Notes: generated by a model not told the origin, from the letters alone. A stretch of 64,000 nucleotides of DNA from DTKD01 sp964494345 (GCA_964494345.1 CAZBSI010000001.1:124001-188000), one strand, 5' to 3'; positions 25,866 to 35,478 are shown, counted from the first letter of the stretch. Numbers and translations are program-made.

Positions 25866-26450
25866 ATGGATAAACAGTAACTTATAGCCGGGCTACAAGC
25901 CACTGTACAGTCCGAATTACGGTTCATTTGTGACGATTCCTCCCCACACGTGTTCGGGGAGGGGAATTTGGATGCGGCGTTGATGATAGTAGGGGAAGCT
26001 CCCGGAGCAAAGGAAGTCGCCGAAGGTCGGCCGTTCGTCGGTATCGCGGGAAAGTTGTTAGACCGGGAAATGAGCCAAATAGGCATTGACAGGGCCGATA
26101 CATACATAACAAACGTCGTCAAATGCCGCCTGATCAAGCCAAACACCAAAGCCAATAGGCCTCCTAGCATAGACGATCGCCAAATCTGGCGGCCGGTTTT
26201 GCTGCGTGAAATAGAGATAATTTTTCCCAAATGTATATTATGTCTCGGTTCAACGGCGGCTAACGAGTTGATTCATAGAAGCTTTAAAATGCGAGAACAG
26301 CGGGGCGTACTGTTTTCAGGACAATTTGGAATCACGACTATCGCCACCTATCACCCCGCCTACGTTCAGCGTTGGCAAGATCAGAGCATACTGAGTGATT
26401 TTCAATACGACCTCACAGCAGCGAGCCGTGTTGCTATGAACTCCACATAA
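25866..26450 (+). pseudogene. Family-4-like uracil-DNA glycosylase with early in-frame stop
   Basis: Would remove uracil from DNA. The coding frame opens at ATG 25866 (MDKQ), meets TAA at 25878-25880, then continues uninterrupted for 189 codons. The segment right after the stop (LIAGLQATVQSELRF, then VFGEGNLDAALMIVGEAPG) aligns with the normal N-terminus of the family, so the stop truncates a once-complete gene. Reinitiation could occur at GTG 25950 or TTG 25968, the latter just after GGGGAGGGG. Motifs GEAPGAKEVAEGRPFVG and TYHPAYVQR (catalytic His region) remain. Of the four Fe-S cysteines expected, VVKCRL is kept, the N-terminal CxxC is reduced to one Cys, and the fourth is replaced (RQIWRP). 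The gene may be decaying, or active as a shortened cluster-free form. Confidence 0.6.
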
Positions 26451-26538
26451 TAGCAGGACAGATGCGCCGTACAGCTCCAGCCACACGGCACACCTTGAAT
26501 CATGCGCCAGAGCGCTGCCTGCGTAAAAGTGAGTTTTG

Positions 26539-26748
26539 TTATGTCGCCCTGTAGATAAGATTCATCAGAATTTCTTTCATGTTGCTGTATCGTCTTTCGG
26601 GAAGGTCTTCAATCGCGTCCAAAATCACATCCGGAGCTTCGTTGTCTTCGGCACATCGCAGGATCTCCATCCGCGAGCACGGAAATACAATGTCATCGAA
26701 GTAAGCCCCCAGCCGGGCAGTTGTCCTTGTGCCTGCGCGAGTCTCCAT
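26539..26748 (-). CDS. DUF2795-like small protein
   Basis: 69 residues, cytoplasmic, acidic. VFPCSRMEILRCAEDNEAPD followed by ILDAIEDLPERRYSNMKEIL resembles the DUF2795 pattern in which a short helical unit ends LPxxxYxs. No function is known for the family. ATG 26748 is preceded on the minus strand by AAGGAGG within about 13 bases. Sits alone between the glycosylase and the P-type ATPase. Confidence 0.68.
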   Translation of the reverse strand: METRAGTRTTARLGAYFDDIVFPCSRMEILRCAEDNEAPDVILDAIEDLPERRYSNMKEILMNLIYRAT

Positions 26749-26852
26749 AGTGGCATCCTCCTTTATGGGTCTCTGGTGAGGAAATAGTCACAACGACGAG
26801 TTCAACTTACCCAGTTTCGTTATTTTCCTAACGCGGCCAACCTGCAGCGCAT

Positions 26853-29201
26853 TTAAATCGAGGCGTTTCTCTTTAACAGCCTCATGCTGTTGGCGATAAC
26901 CAGCAGGGCGCTTCCTTCGTGCCCGAATACCCCGATAGCGAGGCTGATCCTGTTGGTCAAAGCCCCGAAAACCAGCAGCACTACTACTAACAGGGACAAC
27001 GTAATATTCTGAATGATAACGGATCTCGCTCTTTTGCTCAGGGAGATCGCATACGGCAGCATCGCGATGTCATCAGCCATCAACGCCACGTCCGCAGCTT
27101 CAATAGCAGCCGGGGTTCCCGCGCCTCCCATCGCAATGCCTACATCCGCAGCCGCAAGGGCAGGGGAGTCGTTTATACCATCCCCGACCATCGCCACCCG
27201 TTCCTTTCCCATCCCCAGCTCATGAATCATCCTGAGCTTGTCTTCCGGAAGAAGCTCGGAGTGTTCCTCGTCGATTCCAAGCTGCCTGGCAATGGCGCGT
27301 CCGCTCTGAGCAGTGTCACCAGTCAGCATAACTGTCTTGCGAATCCCCACCTGCTTCAGCCTGCCTATGGCATCTGCGCTGTTGGGTTTGAGGCTATCTG
27401 AGGCCCCTATTGCCCCCCGAAGCGTCTTATCATCTGCCAGATAAACCACGCTGCAGCCCCTCACCTGCATCTCGGCCATCGCAGTAGTCCCCGGCACATC
27501 TATGCCGAGTTCTTTCATAAACCTGGTGCTGCCGATATAAAACGCCTCGCCTTCCACCACCGCACGGGCGCCTTTTCCGGGAAATGCCTCAAAAAACTGG
27601 ACTTTACGCTCCGGAAGGTTAGCGTTCCGAGCAGCCTCGATAATTGCATCAGCCAGAGGATGCTCTGACCTGCTTTCTATGGCCGCTGCGATTGCGAGCA
27701 CATCATCGGCGGAGTTGGAATTGAACGGGATCACTCCGCACAACGATAATTTTCCCTGGGTCAGTGTGCCCGTCTTATCGAACGCAGCAATCGTCACATT
27801 GCCCAGCATCTCCAGGTGCGCGCCTCCTCTGATAAGCACCCCGGACTTAGCCGCGTTTCCAATTGCCGCCACGATTGCGACCGGAGTCGAGATCACCAAC
27901 GCACAAGGACAGCTCACCACCAGCAAAGTCAACGCCCGGCTGAACCAGTCCTTATATCCTCCCTCCATAAACAGCGGCCCTACAATGGCGACCACGATTG
28001 CCAAGCCTATGACGCTTGGGGTATAGTATCTGCCGAAAGTTTCGCTGAAGCGTTGGGCGGGAGCTCTTTGCGACTGCGCCTGCTCGACCATATTTATAAT
28101 GCGACTCAGAGTATTATCCTCGGCAGGGCTTGTTGAGCGCGCTTCGAATGAGCCGCGGCCGTTGATGGTACCCGCATAAACAACATCCCCTGGCGCTTTT
28201 GCCACCGGCGCCGATTCGCCGGTAATTGGGGATTGATCCACCGTGGATTCGCCTTCAACGATAGTGCCATCCACCGGTATCTTATCTCCCGGCTTGACCA
28301 GCACTATCTCTCCTACTTCTATGTCGTGCACATCTACCGATACAAAGCTGCCGTTTCTTCTTACCATCGCCGAGGAGGGCGCAGTCTCAATCAGCGACAT
28401 AATGGACTTACGCGTCTTGTCGACTGTGTATGCCTCAAGTGTCCCACCAAGGGAGAACAGAAACATTACGGCCCCTGCTTCGGCATATTCTCGAAGGGCG
28501 ATAGCTCCGATGGCTGCCACGGTAACAAGCAGATTCGTATCCAACACCAGCCCGCGCAAACTCAGCGCCGCCGTCCGAGCCGTGAATATCCCACCGATTA
28601 TCGCAGATAGAAGAAAAAGAATCGCCGTGACCGTCGATGTGCCTGATATCAACCAAACGATCCCACCCGCAGCCAGCAGCGCCCCCGAAGCAGCGGTGCA
28701 AGCCAGTCGCAGGTTGCGTCGAATCGTTACTTTGGGTTCCGGTGCCGCGACTACTCTTTCTCTTTCCACTTCATAGCCAAAGTCGCGCACTCGCTCGATA
28801 ACAGCATCCAGGGAGGTTATGTCTGGTTCGTATTCCACGATAAGAACTGAGGTGGCATAGTTCAGAGAAGCCCACGCGACCCCGCGGATCCGCCGGATCG
28901 CCGTCTCCAGTTTGTGCGCACAGTCGGGGCAATCCAGGCCGGTTATCCGCACGGTCTGGTGACTGAAGTGCTCAGCGACGCTGACTCCAAGCGCCCGGGC
29001 GCGTTCTTTTATGTCCTCAAAGGTGAGTAGATTGGTGTCGTAAGAGATGCCGATAGTTCGGTGTTCGGAGTCCACAGAGACGACTCGAACCCCATCCAAC
29101 TCCTCCAGCATCTCCTGCAGACGACCGGTACACTGCCCACAGTCCTCAAAGTAGTCCGGCCACACAACCGGGATGTCTAGTGTCCGCTCTTCCATTACCA
29201 A
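26853..29201 (-). CDS. Heavy-metal P1B-type ATPase with two HMA domains
   Basis: ATP-driven metal exporter, 782 residues. N-terminal ferredoxin-like metal domains: the first with CGQC (21-24) in an unusual setting, the second with the classical GLDCPDCAHKLE (Cys91, Cys94). Then come six to eight membrane helices with the ion-site motif VVSCPCALVISTPVA, phosphorylation motif AFDKTGTLTQGKL, the nucleotide-domain SEHPLADAI and hinge MVGDGINDSPALAAADVGIAM. STPVA after CPC and the C-terminal NSMRLLKRN favour the Zn/Cd/Pb (ZntA/CadA) subgroup over copper. A typical length is 700-800. It is not adjacent to a metal regulator. Substrate by subgroup only. Confidence 0.92.
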   Translation of the reverse strand: MVMEERTLDIPVVWPDYFEDCGQCTGRLQEMLEELDGVRVVSVDSEHRTIGISYDTNLLTFEDIKERARALGVSVAEHFSHQTVRITGLDCPDCAHKLETAIRRIRGVAWASLNYATSVLIVEYEPDITSLDAVIERVRDFGYEVERERVVAAPEPKVTIRRNLRLACTAASGALLAAGGIVWLISGTSTVTAILFLLSAIIGGIFTARTAALSLRGLVLDTNLLVTVAAIGAIALREYAEAGAVMFLFSLGGTLEAYTVDKTRKSIMSLIETAPSSAMVRRNGSFVSVDVHDIEVGEIVLVKPGDKIPVDGTIVEGESTVDQSPITGESAPVAKAPGDVVYAGTINGRGSFEARSTSPAEDNTLSRIINMVEQAQSQRAPAQRFSETFGRYYTPSVIGLAIVVAIVGPLFMEGGYKDWFSRALTLLVVSCPCALVISTPVAIVAAIGNAAKSGVLIRGGAHLEMLGNVTIAAFDKTGTLTQGKLSLCGVIPFNSNSADDVLAIAAAIESRSEHPLADAIIEAARNANLPERKVQFFEAFPGKGARAVVEGEAFYIGSTRFMKELGIDVPGTTAMAEMQVRGCSVVYLADDKTLRGAIGASDSLKPNSADAIGRLKQVGIRKTVMLTGDTAQSGRAIARQLGIDEEHSELLPEDKLRMIHELGMGKERVAMVGDGINDSPALAAADVGIAMGGAGTPAAIEAADVALMADDIAMLPYAISLSKRARSVIIQNITLSLLVVVLLVFGALTNRISLAIGVFGHEGSALLVIANSMRLLKRNASI

Positions 29202-29357
29202 TCACCCGCCTGCTCCGAATCGAAGACGGATTCAGAAACCGCCGAGATGCCAACAATTGACCCTCGGCGGAATCTGACAATCTCTTAATTTATAGATACC
29301 TGTGCAGTAGGCGCTGTCAAACCATTTGCTTCAATATCGAGCAAAATAGGCATCAGA

Positions 29358-30602
29358 CTATTTGGAATACGCCTTTGCCACCTTAGCAACAGCTTCGTAA
29401 ATGTCGTTGATTTCCTGCTGGCCGAAGTTTTCGTTGCACGGCAGGATCAGCAGCCTTCTCAGGATCTCAAGGGTGTTCGGGCAATCCTCCGGCTTATATT
29501 CGATCTCCTTACCATAATGCGGGCAACTGAACGGGCACTGGCTCTTGCCGTAGGTCGCCTTTTCCTGCATAATCTGGCACATATAGATCGGCTGGCCGAT
29601 ATATCCGTGCCCGACGCCTATCCCCTCCGCACTGACGGCAGCGGCGAACTCCTTCGGGCTGACGCTGAATGCGTTGTCATCTATCATAAACGGATACAGC
29701 CACCAAGAGTGCTCACAACCTTCTCGCACCTTCGGAACGACGATGCCGGGAATGGTCGCCAGCTTCTCAGTCATCGCTTCCGCGGCTGCCCGGCGTTTCT
29801 GCACAGTATTGTCCACTTTGCCAACCTGTGCGCTTGCAACTGCGCCGCTGAGTTCATTCATTCGATAGTTTATGCCAAGAAAGCCATATTGTCGCACGTC
29901 TCCGCCTCGTGGCCATCCCTTATCCATAAACAGCCGGGCTCTTCTCGCCAATTCATCATCGTTTGTGACGACAATGCCGCCATCCCCGCTGGAGATATGC
30001 TTCGACTGCTGCAGGCTGAAGCATCCGATATCTCCCATAGTCCCGACCAGCTTGCCCTTATACTTCGCCATATACGCCTGGCAGCAGTCTTCGATTACGG
30101 GGATATTATGCTTTTTGCCTATCTCAAGAATCGCATCCATATTAGCCGGCTGGCCGAACAAATGCACAACGATGATAGCCGCTGTTTTGTCTGTAATTTG
30201 CGCTTCAATGCTCTCAGGCAGCAGATCGAAATACTCAGGCTCAAGGTCTGCAAATATCGGAATGCAGTTTTGCAGCATAATCGGCGCGATGGTGCCCATA
30301 TCGGTGATCGGAGTAGTGATCATCTCCTTCGCGATATCGCTGTTAAGCGCCCCTAATGCCGTGTGGATGGCAGCGGTTCCCGATGTAACCGCAATGGCGT
30401 GCTTCACTCCTAACAGAGCAGCAAAGTCCTGTTCGAACTTCTCAACGAACTTGCCGCCGAATCTAAACAACTTGCCGGAGTTGATAACCTCGGTCAAGTT
30501 AGCGATTTCGTCCTCGCCGAAAGTGCGGCCACTGATGTCGCTGACGTTCGGTAAAGGCGTATTTCTCACCTTTCCGGCACCGTCGATCGCCAAATCACTC
30601 AT
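29358..30602 (-). CDS. DegT/DnrJ/EryC1/StrS-family PLP aminotransferase
   Basis: Sugar aminotransferase-type enzyme, 414 residues, cytoplasmic. PLP lysine lies in CFSLQQSKHISSGDGGIVVT. Upstream ITTPITDMGTIAPIMLQNCI and IPVIEDCCQAYMAKYKGKLVG hold the conserved cofactor contacts. GINYRMNELSGAVASAQVGK is the family dimer motif. These enzymes transfer an amino group to keto-sugars for surface glycans or antibiotics, though some act on non-sugar substrates. The long C-terminal Cys-containing stretch (CPFSCPHYGKEIEYKPEDCP) is less common. Monocistronic. Substrate unknown. Confidence 0.87.
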   Translation of the reverse strand: MSDLAIDGAGKVRNTPLPNVSDISGRTFGEDEIANLTEVINSGKLFRFGGKFVEKFEQDFAALLGVKHAIAVTSGTAAIHTALGALNSDIAKEMITTPITDMGTIAPIMLQNCIPIFADLEPEYFDLLPESIEAQITDKTAAIIVVHLFGQPANMDAILEIGKKHNIPVIEDCCQAYMAKYKGKLVGTMGDIGCFSLQQSKHISSGDGGIVVTNDDELARRARLFMDKGWPRGGDVRQYGFLGINYRMNELSGAVASAQVGKVDNTVQKRRAAAEAMTEKLATIPGIVVPKVREGCEHSWWLYPFMIDDNAFSVSPKEFAAAVSAEGIGVGHGYIGQPIYMCQIMQEKATYGKSQCPFSCPHYGKEIEYKPEDCPNTLEILRRLLILPCNENFGQQEINDIYEAVAKVAKAYSK

Positions 30603-30778
30603 TTCCAGTCCTCCTGATGTATATTCTCACACTTATTCAAAATGTATATAAGCCTCGTTGCCTCCGGCACATTCTACTCTTGCAGGCGGGCCTTGTAAAC
30701 TCGGTTTTGATTAAACGACAAAAGTGATAGAATATAGAGACTACCAGCCTCTACGGCGGATAATCTAAACTCTGACCA

Positions 30779-31462
30779 ATGCATATTCCAACCCGTGATG
30801 AAATACAACACAATACAATAGAATACCTTCGCACTGCCGGAGGTACCAGGCCGGATTTGCGAGTAGTCGATTTGCCGACGGGCAAGATAGTCGTAAAAGA
30901 CTTCAAAAAAAGCTCCCCTGCATTTGGCAGGATCATCGGCCCTATTCTTATTTACAGAGAGCGCTGTGCGCTTAGCAAATTAATTGGGGTCAAAGGCGTC
31001 CCGCAGTTAATTGGCAGAGTCGACCGCTACGCATTCGCTATGGAGTATCTTCCCGGCACCAGTTTAGATCGCAAAATAGACAAAGCCCCAACCGACGAGT
31101 TCTATAAAGACCTTGCCGAGGTTGTCGATGGTATACACTCCTGTGGGGTAGCCCACTGTGACCTGTACAGCCGCGGAAACGTGATACTCGGCGACGATGG
31201 CCAGCCATATATAGTTGACTTTGCCGCCTGCGTGCTGCGTGGCGGCAAATTAAACTTCTTTATGCGAGCGCTGTTCAATCAGTTCGTGCGAGCCGATGAA
31301 AAGGCCGTGCTGCGCATCAAAAGACGCCTGTCCCCAGATTTGCTCACAGAAGAAGAGAGGCGAGAACTCGACACCCCACTTCCGCTGGACAGGCCTGCGC
31401 GAGCGTTCAGCACGTTTTTTCGTAAAACTATCCGCCTTTTCTTCGTAAAAAAGCAGCAGTGA
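30779..31462 (+). CDS. Kinase-like protein (RIO/KDO-kinase type)
   Basis: 227-residue protein-kinase-fold enzyme. Lys40 in GKIVVKDFKK is the ATP lysine. VAHCDLYSRGNVILGDDG provides the catalytic-loop Asp128 and Asn134, and YIVDFAACVL the metal-binding Asp147. The short length and HCDL loop resemble lipopolysaccharide-core kinases (WaaP/KdkA, InaA) and RIO-like small kinases. No membrane helix. The substrate is unknown; a lipid or sugar is as likely as protein. No ribosome site is seen ahead of ATG 30779, while TTGATT...TAGAAT near 30706-30733 may be a weak promoter. Confidence 0.72.
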   Translation: MHIPTRDEIQHNTIEYLRTAGGTRPDLRVVDLPTGKIVVKDFKKSSPAFGRIIGPILIYRERCALSKLIGVKGVPQLIGRVDRYAFAMEYLPGTSLDRKIDKAPTDEFYKDLAEVVDGIHSCGVAHCDLYSRGNVILGDDGQPYIVDFAACVLRGGKLNFFMRALFNQFVRADEKAVLRIKRRLSPDLLTEEERRELDTPLPLDRPARAFSTFFRKTIRLFFVKKQQ

Positions 31463-31466
31463 CCGA

Positions 31467-32000
31467 TTAGTCCTCGATTATCGGTATTCGTTTTATATTA
31501 GGGTCTGTGAATATATCGGCCTCGTCCGCGCTTGGTGATGAAAACTCCGACACTATGGCCCCATCATCTCCAGCCTGGAACCAGTGTAGAGTCTCCGGTG
31601 CCAGCGTATACTGATCCCCCGGTTTAAGCACTATCTCGTGAAACACCGTATAATGCTCGCTCGGCACTCTTGCCTTAATATTTGAAGAAGGCTCACCAGA
31701 GACGTATAGATATACCTCTCCTTTGCGACATCTGAAAGTCTCCTGCTTGCCGGCTCTGTTTTGCACCAGCGGATGCTTGTGTTCCGGACACGTCTGATTC
31801 GGAAACAGCACCAGTTCCTTTGCGCAGTAACGATCGTTGTTTGTGTAGACCACGATCTGCAGCCCTTCCGTCAGCAGCCTGCCAAGGCCGAAATCAGCCA
31901 CCTCGATATTGGCGCGCTCTTCATCCGTGATCGGGATCCCGGCCGCGTCCAGAACCTCGCCGGTCTTTTTCTGCGCAAGAATAATATCCGATCGCTTCAT
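31467..32000 (-). CDS. D-lyxose ketol-isomerase (cupin)
   Basis: Interconverts D-lyxose and D-xylulose (and often D-mannose and D-fructose). About 177 residues. The cupin metal site is seen as CPEHKHPLVQ and TLHWFQAGDDG, with GKQETFRCRKGEVYLYVSGE and PGDQYTLAPETLHW between; the end SEFSSPSADEADIFTDPNI is characteristic of D-lyxose isomerase. ATG 32000 is preferred (GAGGTG five bases upstream); a GTG at 32012 would add four residues. Convergent with the kinase gene, four bases between the stops. Confidence 0.88.
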   Translation of the reverse strand: MKRSDIILAQKKTGEVLDAAGIPITDEERANIEVADFGLGRLLTEGLQIVVYTNNDRYCAKELVLFPNQTCPEHKHPLVQNRAGKQETFRCRKGEVYLYVSGEPSSNIKARVPSEHYTVFHEIVLKPGDQYTLAPETLHWFQAGDDGAIVSEFSSPSADEADIFTDPNIKRIPIIED

Positions 32001-32194
32001 AAAACACCTCACTTCGATAGTAAAATAGTAAGAGCATATTCCTTCACAAATTAGGTTCGCCGAAAGAAGGCATCTTACCTCTTAGTTCAGAGTCTGATAA
32101 AATAGTCTATGATACAGATTTGCAAGGCCGATTTGATGAGCATCGACTTTCTGCCGATAATGCATAAAGGGCGTAGCCAGGAGGCACAACACGT

Positions 32195-34306
32195 ATGTGC
32201 AGTGCAGACAGAGAACCAGTAACGACTATATTTGGCTCCAACGTGTTCAGCGAGGCCGTCATGCGCGAACGGCTGCCGGAGGATGTTTATAAGGCTCTCA
32301 AGCCAACCATCCACCAGGGCAAACCGCTGGATGCATCTATCGCGGGTGTTGTGGCCAATGCTATGAAAGATTGGGCCATAGAAAAAGGCGCCACACACTT
32401 TTGCCACTGGTTCCAGCCGATGACGGGCGTGACTGCGGAGAAGCACGATTCATTTATCTCCCCCACATCCGACGGGCGCACTATTATGGAGTTCAGCGGA
32501 AAAGAACTCATACAGGGTGAGCCGGATGCCTCGTCGTTTCCATCCGGCGGTTTGCGGGCTACTTTCGAGGCACGCGGCTACACCGAATGGGACTGCACAT
32601 CCCCTGTCTTCGTAAAAGAAAACGGCGACAATATAACGCTATATATCCCCAGCGCGTTTTGCTCATATACCAGCGAAGCTCTGGACAAAAAAACGCCTCT
32701 GCTGCGCTCAATCGACGCGCTCAGCCATCAATGCCTGCGGGTTCTGCGCGCACTTGGCAATAATACATCGAAACGAGTCATAGGCACGCTCGGCCCGGAG
32801 CAGGAATATTTCCTTGTCGATACGGAGTTCGTAAAAAAGCGCCTCGACCTGGTCCTGGCGGGCCGCACACTCTTTGGCGCACCTCCCCCCAAAGGCCAGG
32901 AGATGGAGGATCACTACTACGGCGCTCTTCACGAACGCGTGGCCTGTTTTATGCACGAGCTTAACGTAGAGCTTTGGAAATTAGGGGTATCGGCGAGGAC
33001 ACAGCACAACGAGGTCGCCCCTGCGCAATACGAACTCGCACCGGTCTTCGGCACAGCCAACGTCGCCACTGATCATAATCAGCTATGTATGGAAACCCTG
33101 CAGAAGGTCGCCCTGCGCCATAATTTTGTCTGTTTGCTGCATGAAAAACCATTTGCAAGAGTCAGTGGGTCTGGTAAGCACAATAATTGGAGCATGATGA
33201 CCGACGACGGCATAAACTTGCTCGACCCCGGCGTGACTCCACACGACAACGAGCAGTTTTTGATAATGCTGTGCGCCGTGATACGCGCTGCGGACAAATA
33301 CGCCGGATTGCTTCGTGCCAGCGTGGCTACAGCGGGCAATGATCATCGACTAGGCGCCAACGAAGCCCCGCCGGCCATAGTGTCGATTTTCTTGGGCGAG
33401 CAACTTACGGACATATTCGAGCAACTCGCCAGGGGTGGGGCAAAGACCTCCCGGCAGGGTGGGGAATTAAAGTTAGGCATCAATACAATGCCCGCCATTC
33501 CCAGAGACTGCACTGACCGCAACCGCACCTCGCCATTCGCCTTCACCGGCGACAAGTTCGAGTTCAGAATGGTCGGTTCTTCTCAATCGACTTCTGGGCC
33601 GACGTTTGTATTAAATACCATTGTTGCAGACGTAATGTGCGAAATAGCCGAGGAGCTGGAGAAAGCCGCAGATGTCCACTCTGCCGCCCAATCGCTGCTG
33701 CAGAGAATCGCTATCGACCATAAAAAGATCATATTTAACGGTGATAATTACGCCCCGGAGTGGGCGGCTGAAGCACAACGAAGAGGCCTGCTCAATATAG
33801 ACAATTCGGTGGATGGGTTGCGACCGATGCTGGAAGAGAAAGTGCAGGTGCTGTTTGAAAAGCACGGTGTGCTCTCCAGGCATGAGCTATTTGCCCGCTA
33901 CGAGATATTACTGGAGAGATACTGTAAGGAAATCAACGTCGAGGCGCTAGCTGTCCTGCAAATCGCCAAACGCCAGATCATGCCCGCGGCGATTGAGTAT
34001 TCCGGCAAAGTGGCAGAGTCGGTCGCCGCGATAAAATCGGCTGGGGCGTCGGCTAAGAGTCAGAGTAAACTGCTGGGCGATTTATGTTCGCTAATAGATG
34101 AGCTGCAGGTCAATATTGTCACCCTTCAGCAGGCGGTGGATAAAGCATCATCTACAGACGCATTGGAGACACAGGCGCAGGTCTATCGCGATTCAGTCGT
34201 ACCGGCAATGGGCGCCGTGAGACAAGTCGCAGACGAGCTTGAGACGATCGTCGACGCACGGATTTGGCCGCTTCCGACTTATGCAGAGATGTTGTTTTTG
34301 CGGTGA
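32195..34306 (+). CDS. glnN: Glutamine synthetase type III
   Basis: ATP-dependent amidation of glutamate with ammonia; cytoplasmic dodecamer. The 703-residue length and sequence are those of GS-III. FGSNVFSEAVMRERLP opens the protein, THFCHWFQPMTGVTAEKHDSF and FPSGGLRATFEARGYTEWD are GS-III signatures, KHNNWSM holds the catalytic contacts, and NRTSPFAFTGDKFEFRMVGS is the ATP-site region. ATG 32195 follows GGAGG at a distance of about eight bases. With the glutamate dehydrogenase at 4595 the window covers both routes of ammonia assimilation. A weak TTACCT-17-TAAAAT lies near 32066-32094. Confidence 0.95.
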   Translation: MCSADREPVTTIFGSNVFSEAVMRERLPEDVYKALKPTIHQGKPLDASIAGVVANAMKDWAIEKGATHFCHWFQPMTGVTAEKHDSFISPTSDGRTIMEFSGKELIQGEPDASSFPSGGLRATFEARGYTEWDCTSPVFVKENGDNITLYIPSAFCSYTSEALDKKTPLLRSIDALSHQCLRVLRALGNNTSKRVIGTLGPEQEYFLVDTEFVKKRLDLVLAGRTLFGAPPPKGQEMEDHYYGALHERVACFMHELNVELWKLGVSARTQHNEVAPAQYELAPVFGTANVATDHNQLCMETLQKVALRHNFVCLLHEKPFARVSGSGKHNNWSMMTDDGINLLDPGVTPHDNEQFLIMLCAVIRAADKYAGLLRASVATAGNDHRLGANEAPPAIVSIFLGEQLTDIFEQLARGGAKTSRQGGELKLGINTMPAIPRDCTDRNRTSPFAFTGDKFEFRMVGSSQSTSGPTFVLNTIVADVMCEIAEELEKAADVHSAAQSLLQRIAIDHKKIIFNGDNYAPEWAAEAQRRGLLNIDNSVDGLRPMLEEKVQVLFEKHGVLSRHELFARYEILLERYCKEINVEALAVLQIAKRQIMPAAIEYSGKVAESVAAIKSAGASAKSQSKLLGDLCSLIDELQVNIVTLQQAVDKASSTDALETQAQVYRDSVVPAMGAVRQVADELETIVDARIWPLPTYAEMLFLR

Positions 34307-34411
34307 TAATACTCTGAAATCCAAGATTTATAGCCGGATTCGATCTCAGCACGATTGACAAGGCATTCGTTTTGGCTATATACTGCTTGAACTTCGAGCC
34401 AGGAGGTAACG

Positions 34412-34768
34412 GTGGAAGGCATCCGATTAGAGGTTGAACTAAAGCAAATTGATGGGACTACTATTCTGCAGGCGGCGGGGGAAATTGATGTCTACACCGC
34501 TCCGCAGTTCAAGGAAGCCATCAGCTCAATCATTGCATCTGGTCAGAAGCATCTGATTATCGACATGACTTCTGTGAACTACATGGACAGCAGCGGATTT
34601 GGGGCGTTGCTTTCAGCAACGCGCAAGCTGCGACCGGCAGGCGGCACTATTAACCTGGTCAAGGTAACCGCTGCCATAGATCGAATACTGAACATCACGC
34701 GCCTGAACACCGTCTTTGCGACACACGACAGCATTGATGAGGCTTTAAAGGCTGTTGGACAAGCCTAA
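34412..34768 (+). CDS. STAS-domain anti-sigma factor antagonist
   Basis: SpoIIAA/RsbV-like, 118 residues. It shows LQAAGEIDVYTAPQFKEAI at the N-terminus and the phosphorylation loop VNYMDSSGFGALLSATRK, where the serine after Asp is the usual target of an RsbW-type kinase. NLVKVTAAIDRILNITRLNT follows. GTG 34412 has AGGAGG about seven bases upstream. A GHKL anti-sigma-type ATPase is encoded at 60027 but is not adjacent. Partner-switching role inferred. The last four bases overlap lexA on the other strand. Confidence 0.88.
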   Translation: MEGIRLEVELKQIDGTTILQAAGEIDVYTAPQFKEAISSIIASGQKHLIIDMTSVNYMDSSGFGALLSATRKLRPAGGTINLVKVTAAIDRILNITRLNTVFATHDSIDEALKAVGQA

Positions 34769-35385
34769 TTGCTTGAATAGCTGCGCACAAGACCTATAAC
34801 TTTGCCCAGTATTCGCACGTCTTCCCGTGCAAGCTCGATAGGCTCATAGCTGGGATTTGATGCCAGCAATCGGGCAGGGCGACGTGAGGAATCCAGCCTT
34901 TTGACGGTCGCTTCGTCGCCTATCAGTGCGGCGATAATCTCGCCATTTTCGGCGTTGGGCTGGCTGTGGACGATAATGGTATCCCCGTCGAGTATCCCGT
35001 CCCCGATCATACTATCCCCCCGCACCGTCAACGCGAAGAGCTCCTCAGCGTGTGCAGCCATCTCTGCGGGGATCGGAATATACGATTCTATATTCTCCAC
35101 CGCAAGCAGCGGCACTCCTGCGGCAATCGCGCCGAGCAGAGGTACGGATACGCGGTTGTCGTTGTTTTCCTGTGCGATTAAGAGGCGTATGCTGCGAGAG
35201 GTGCTCTCCCGTTCGATGAATCCTTTTCTTGCCAGCGCGTCGAGATGAACGGTGACTCCTCTGAGGCTGGCGATATTCAGGGTTTTGCCAAGCTCGCGAA
35301 TAGAGGGTGCGAAACCCTTGCGTGATATATGCTCACGAATGGCTTCCAGCACCTCGCGCTGCCGAGCAGTAAGTCCCTTACTCAC
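34765..35385 (-). CDS. lexA: LexA repressor
   Basis: SOS-response repressor, 206 residues. The winged-helix domain (residues 3-68) has LTARQREVLEAIREHISRKG and PSIRELGKTLNI. The self-cleavage site is Ala89-Gly90 in GAIAAGVPLL, with nucleophile Ser125 in VRGDSMIG and general-base Lys162 in GDEATVKRL. Its promoter has consensus -35 and near-consensus -10 boxes with a palindrome between them that is probably the LexA operator. Convergent overlap of four bases with the STAS gene. Confidence 0.95.
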   Translation of the reverse strand: MSKGLTARQREVLEAIREHISRKGFAPSIRELGKTLNIASLRGVTVHLDALARKGFIERESTSRSIRLLIAQENNDNRVSVPLLGAIAAGVPLLAVENIESYIPIPAEMAAHAEELFALTVRGDSMIGDGILDGDTIIVHSQPNAENGEIIAALIGDEATVKRLDSSRRPARLLASNPSYEPIELAREDVRILGKVIGLVRSYSSN

Positions 35386-35415
35386 AAGCGCACCTCCAAC
35401 CGAAGATACGCTTAG

Positions 35416-35443
35416 TTTATAATAGACACAAGTCTACTGTCAA
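35416..35443 (-). promoter_or_regulatory. lexA promoter with embedded palindromic operator
   Basis: On the minus strand TTGACA (35443-35438), 16-bp spacer, TATAAA (35421-35416). The spacer carries TAGACTTGTGTCTA (plus strand 35423-35436 TAGACACAAGTCTA), a 5-4-5 inverted repeat. Position between the promoter boxes of lexA makes it the best candidate for this organism's SOS box. Confidence 0.75.
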
Positions 35444-35478
35444 GTGCTTCGTGACAGCCGCGCTTTTGAAATGTTGAA

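Noticed and set aside
25878..25880. Recoded stop codon in the uracil-DNA glycosylase
   Set aside because: TAA is not used for selenocysteine or pyrrolysine; mutation, error or downstream start is simpler.
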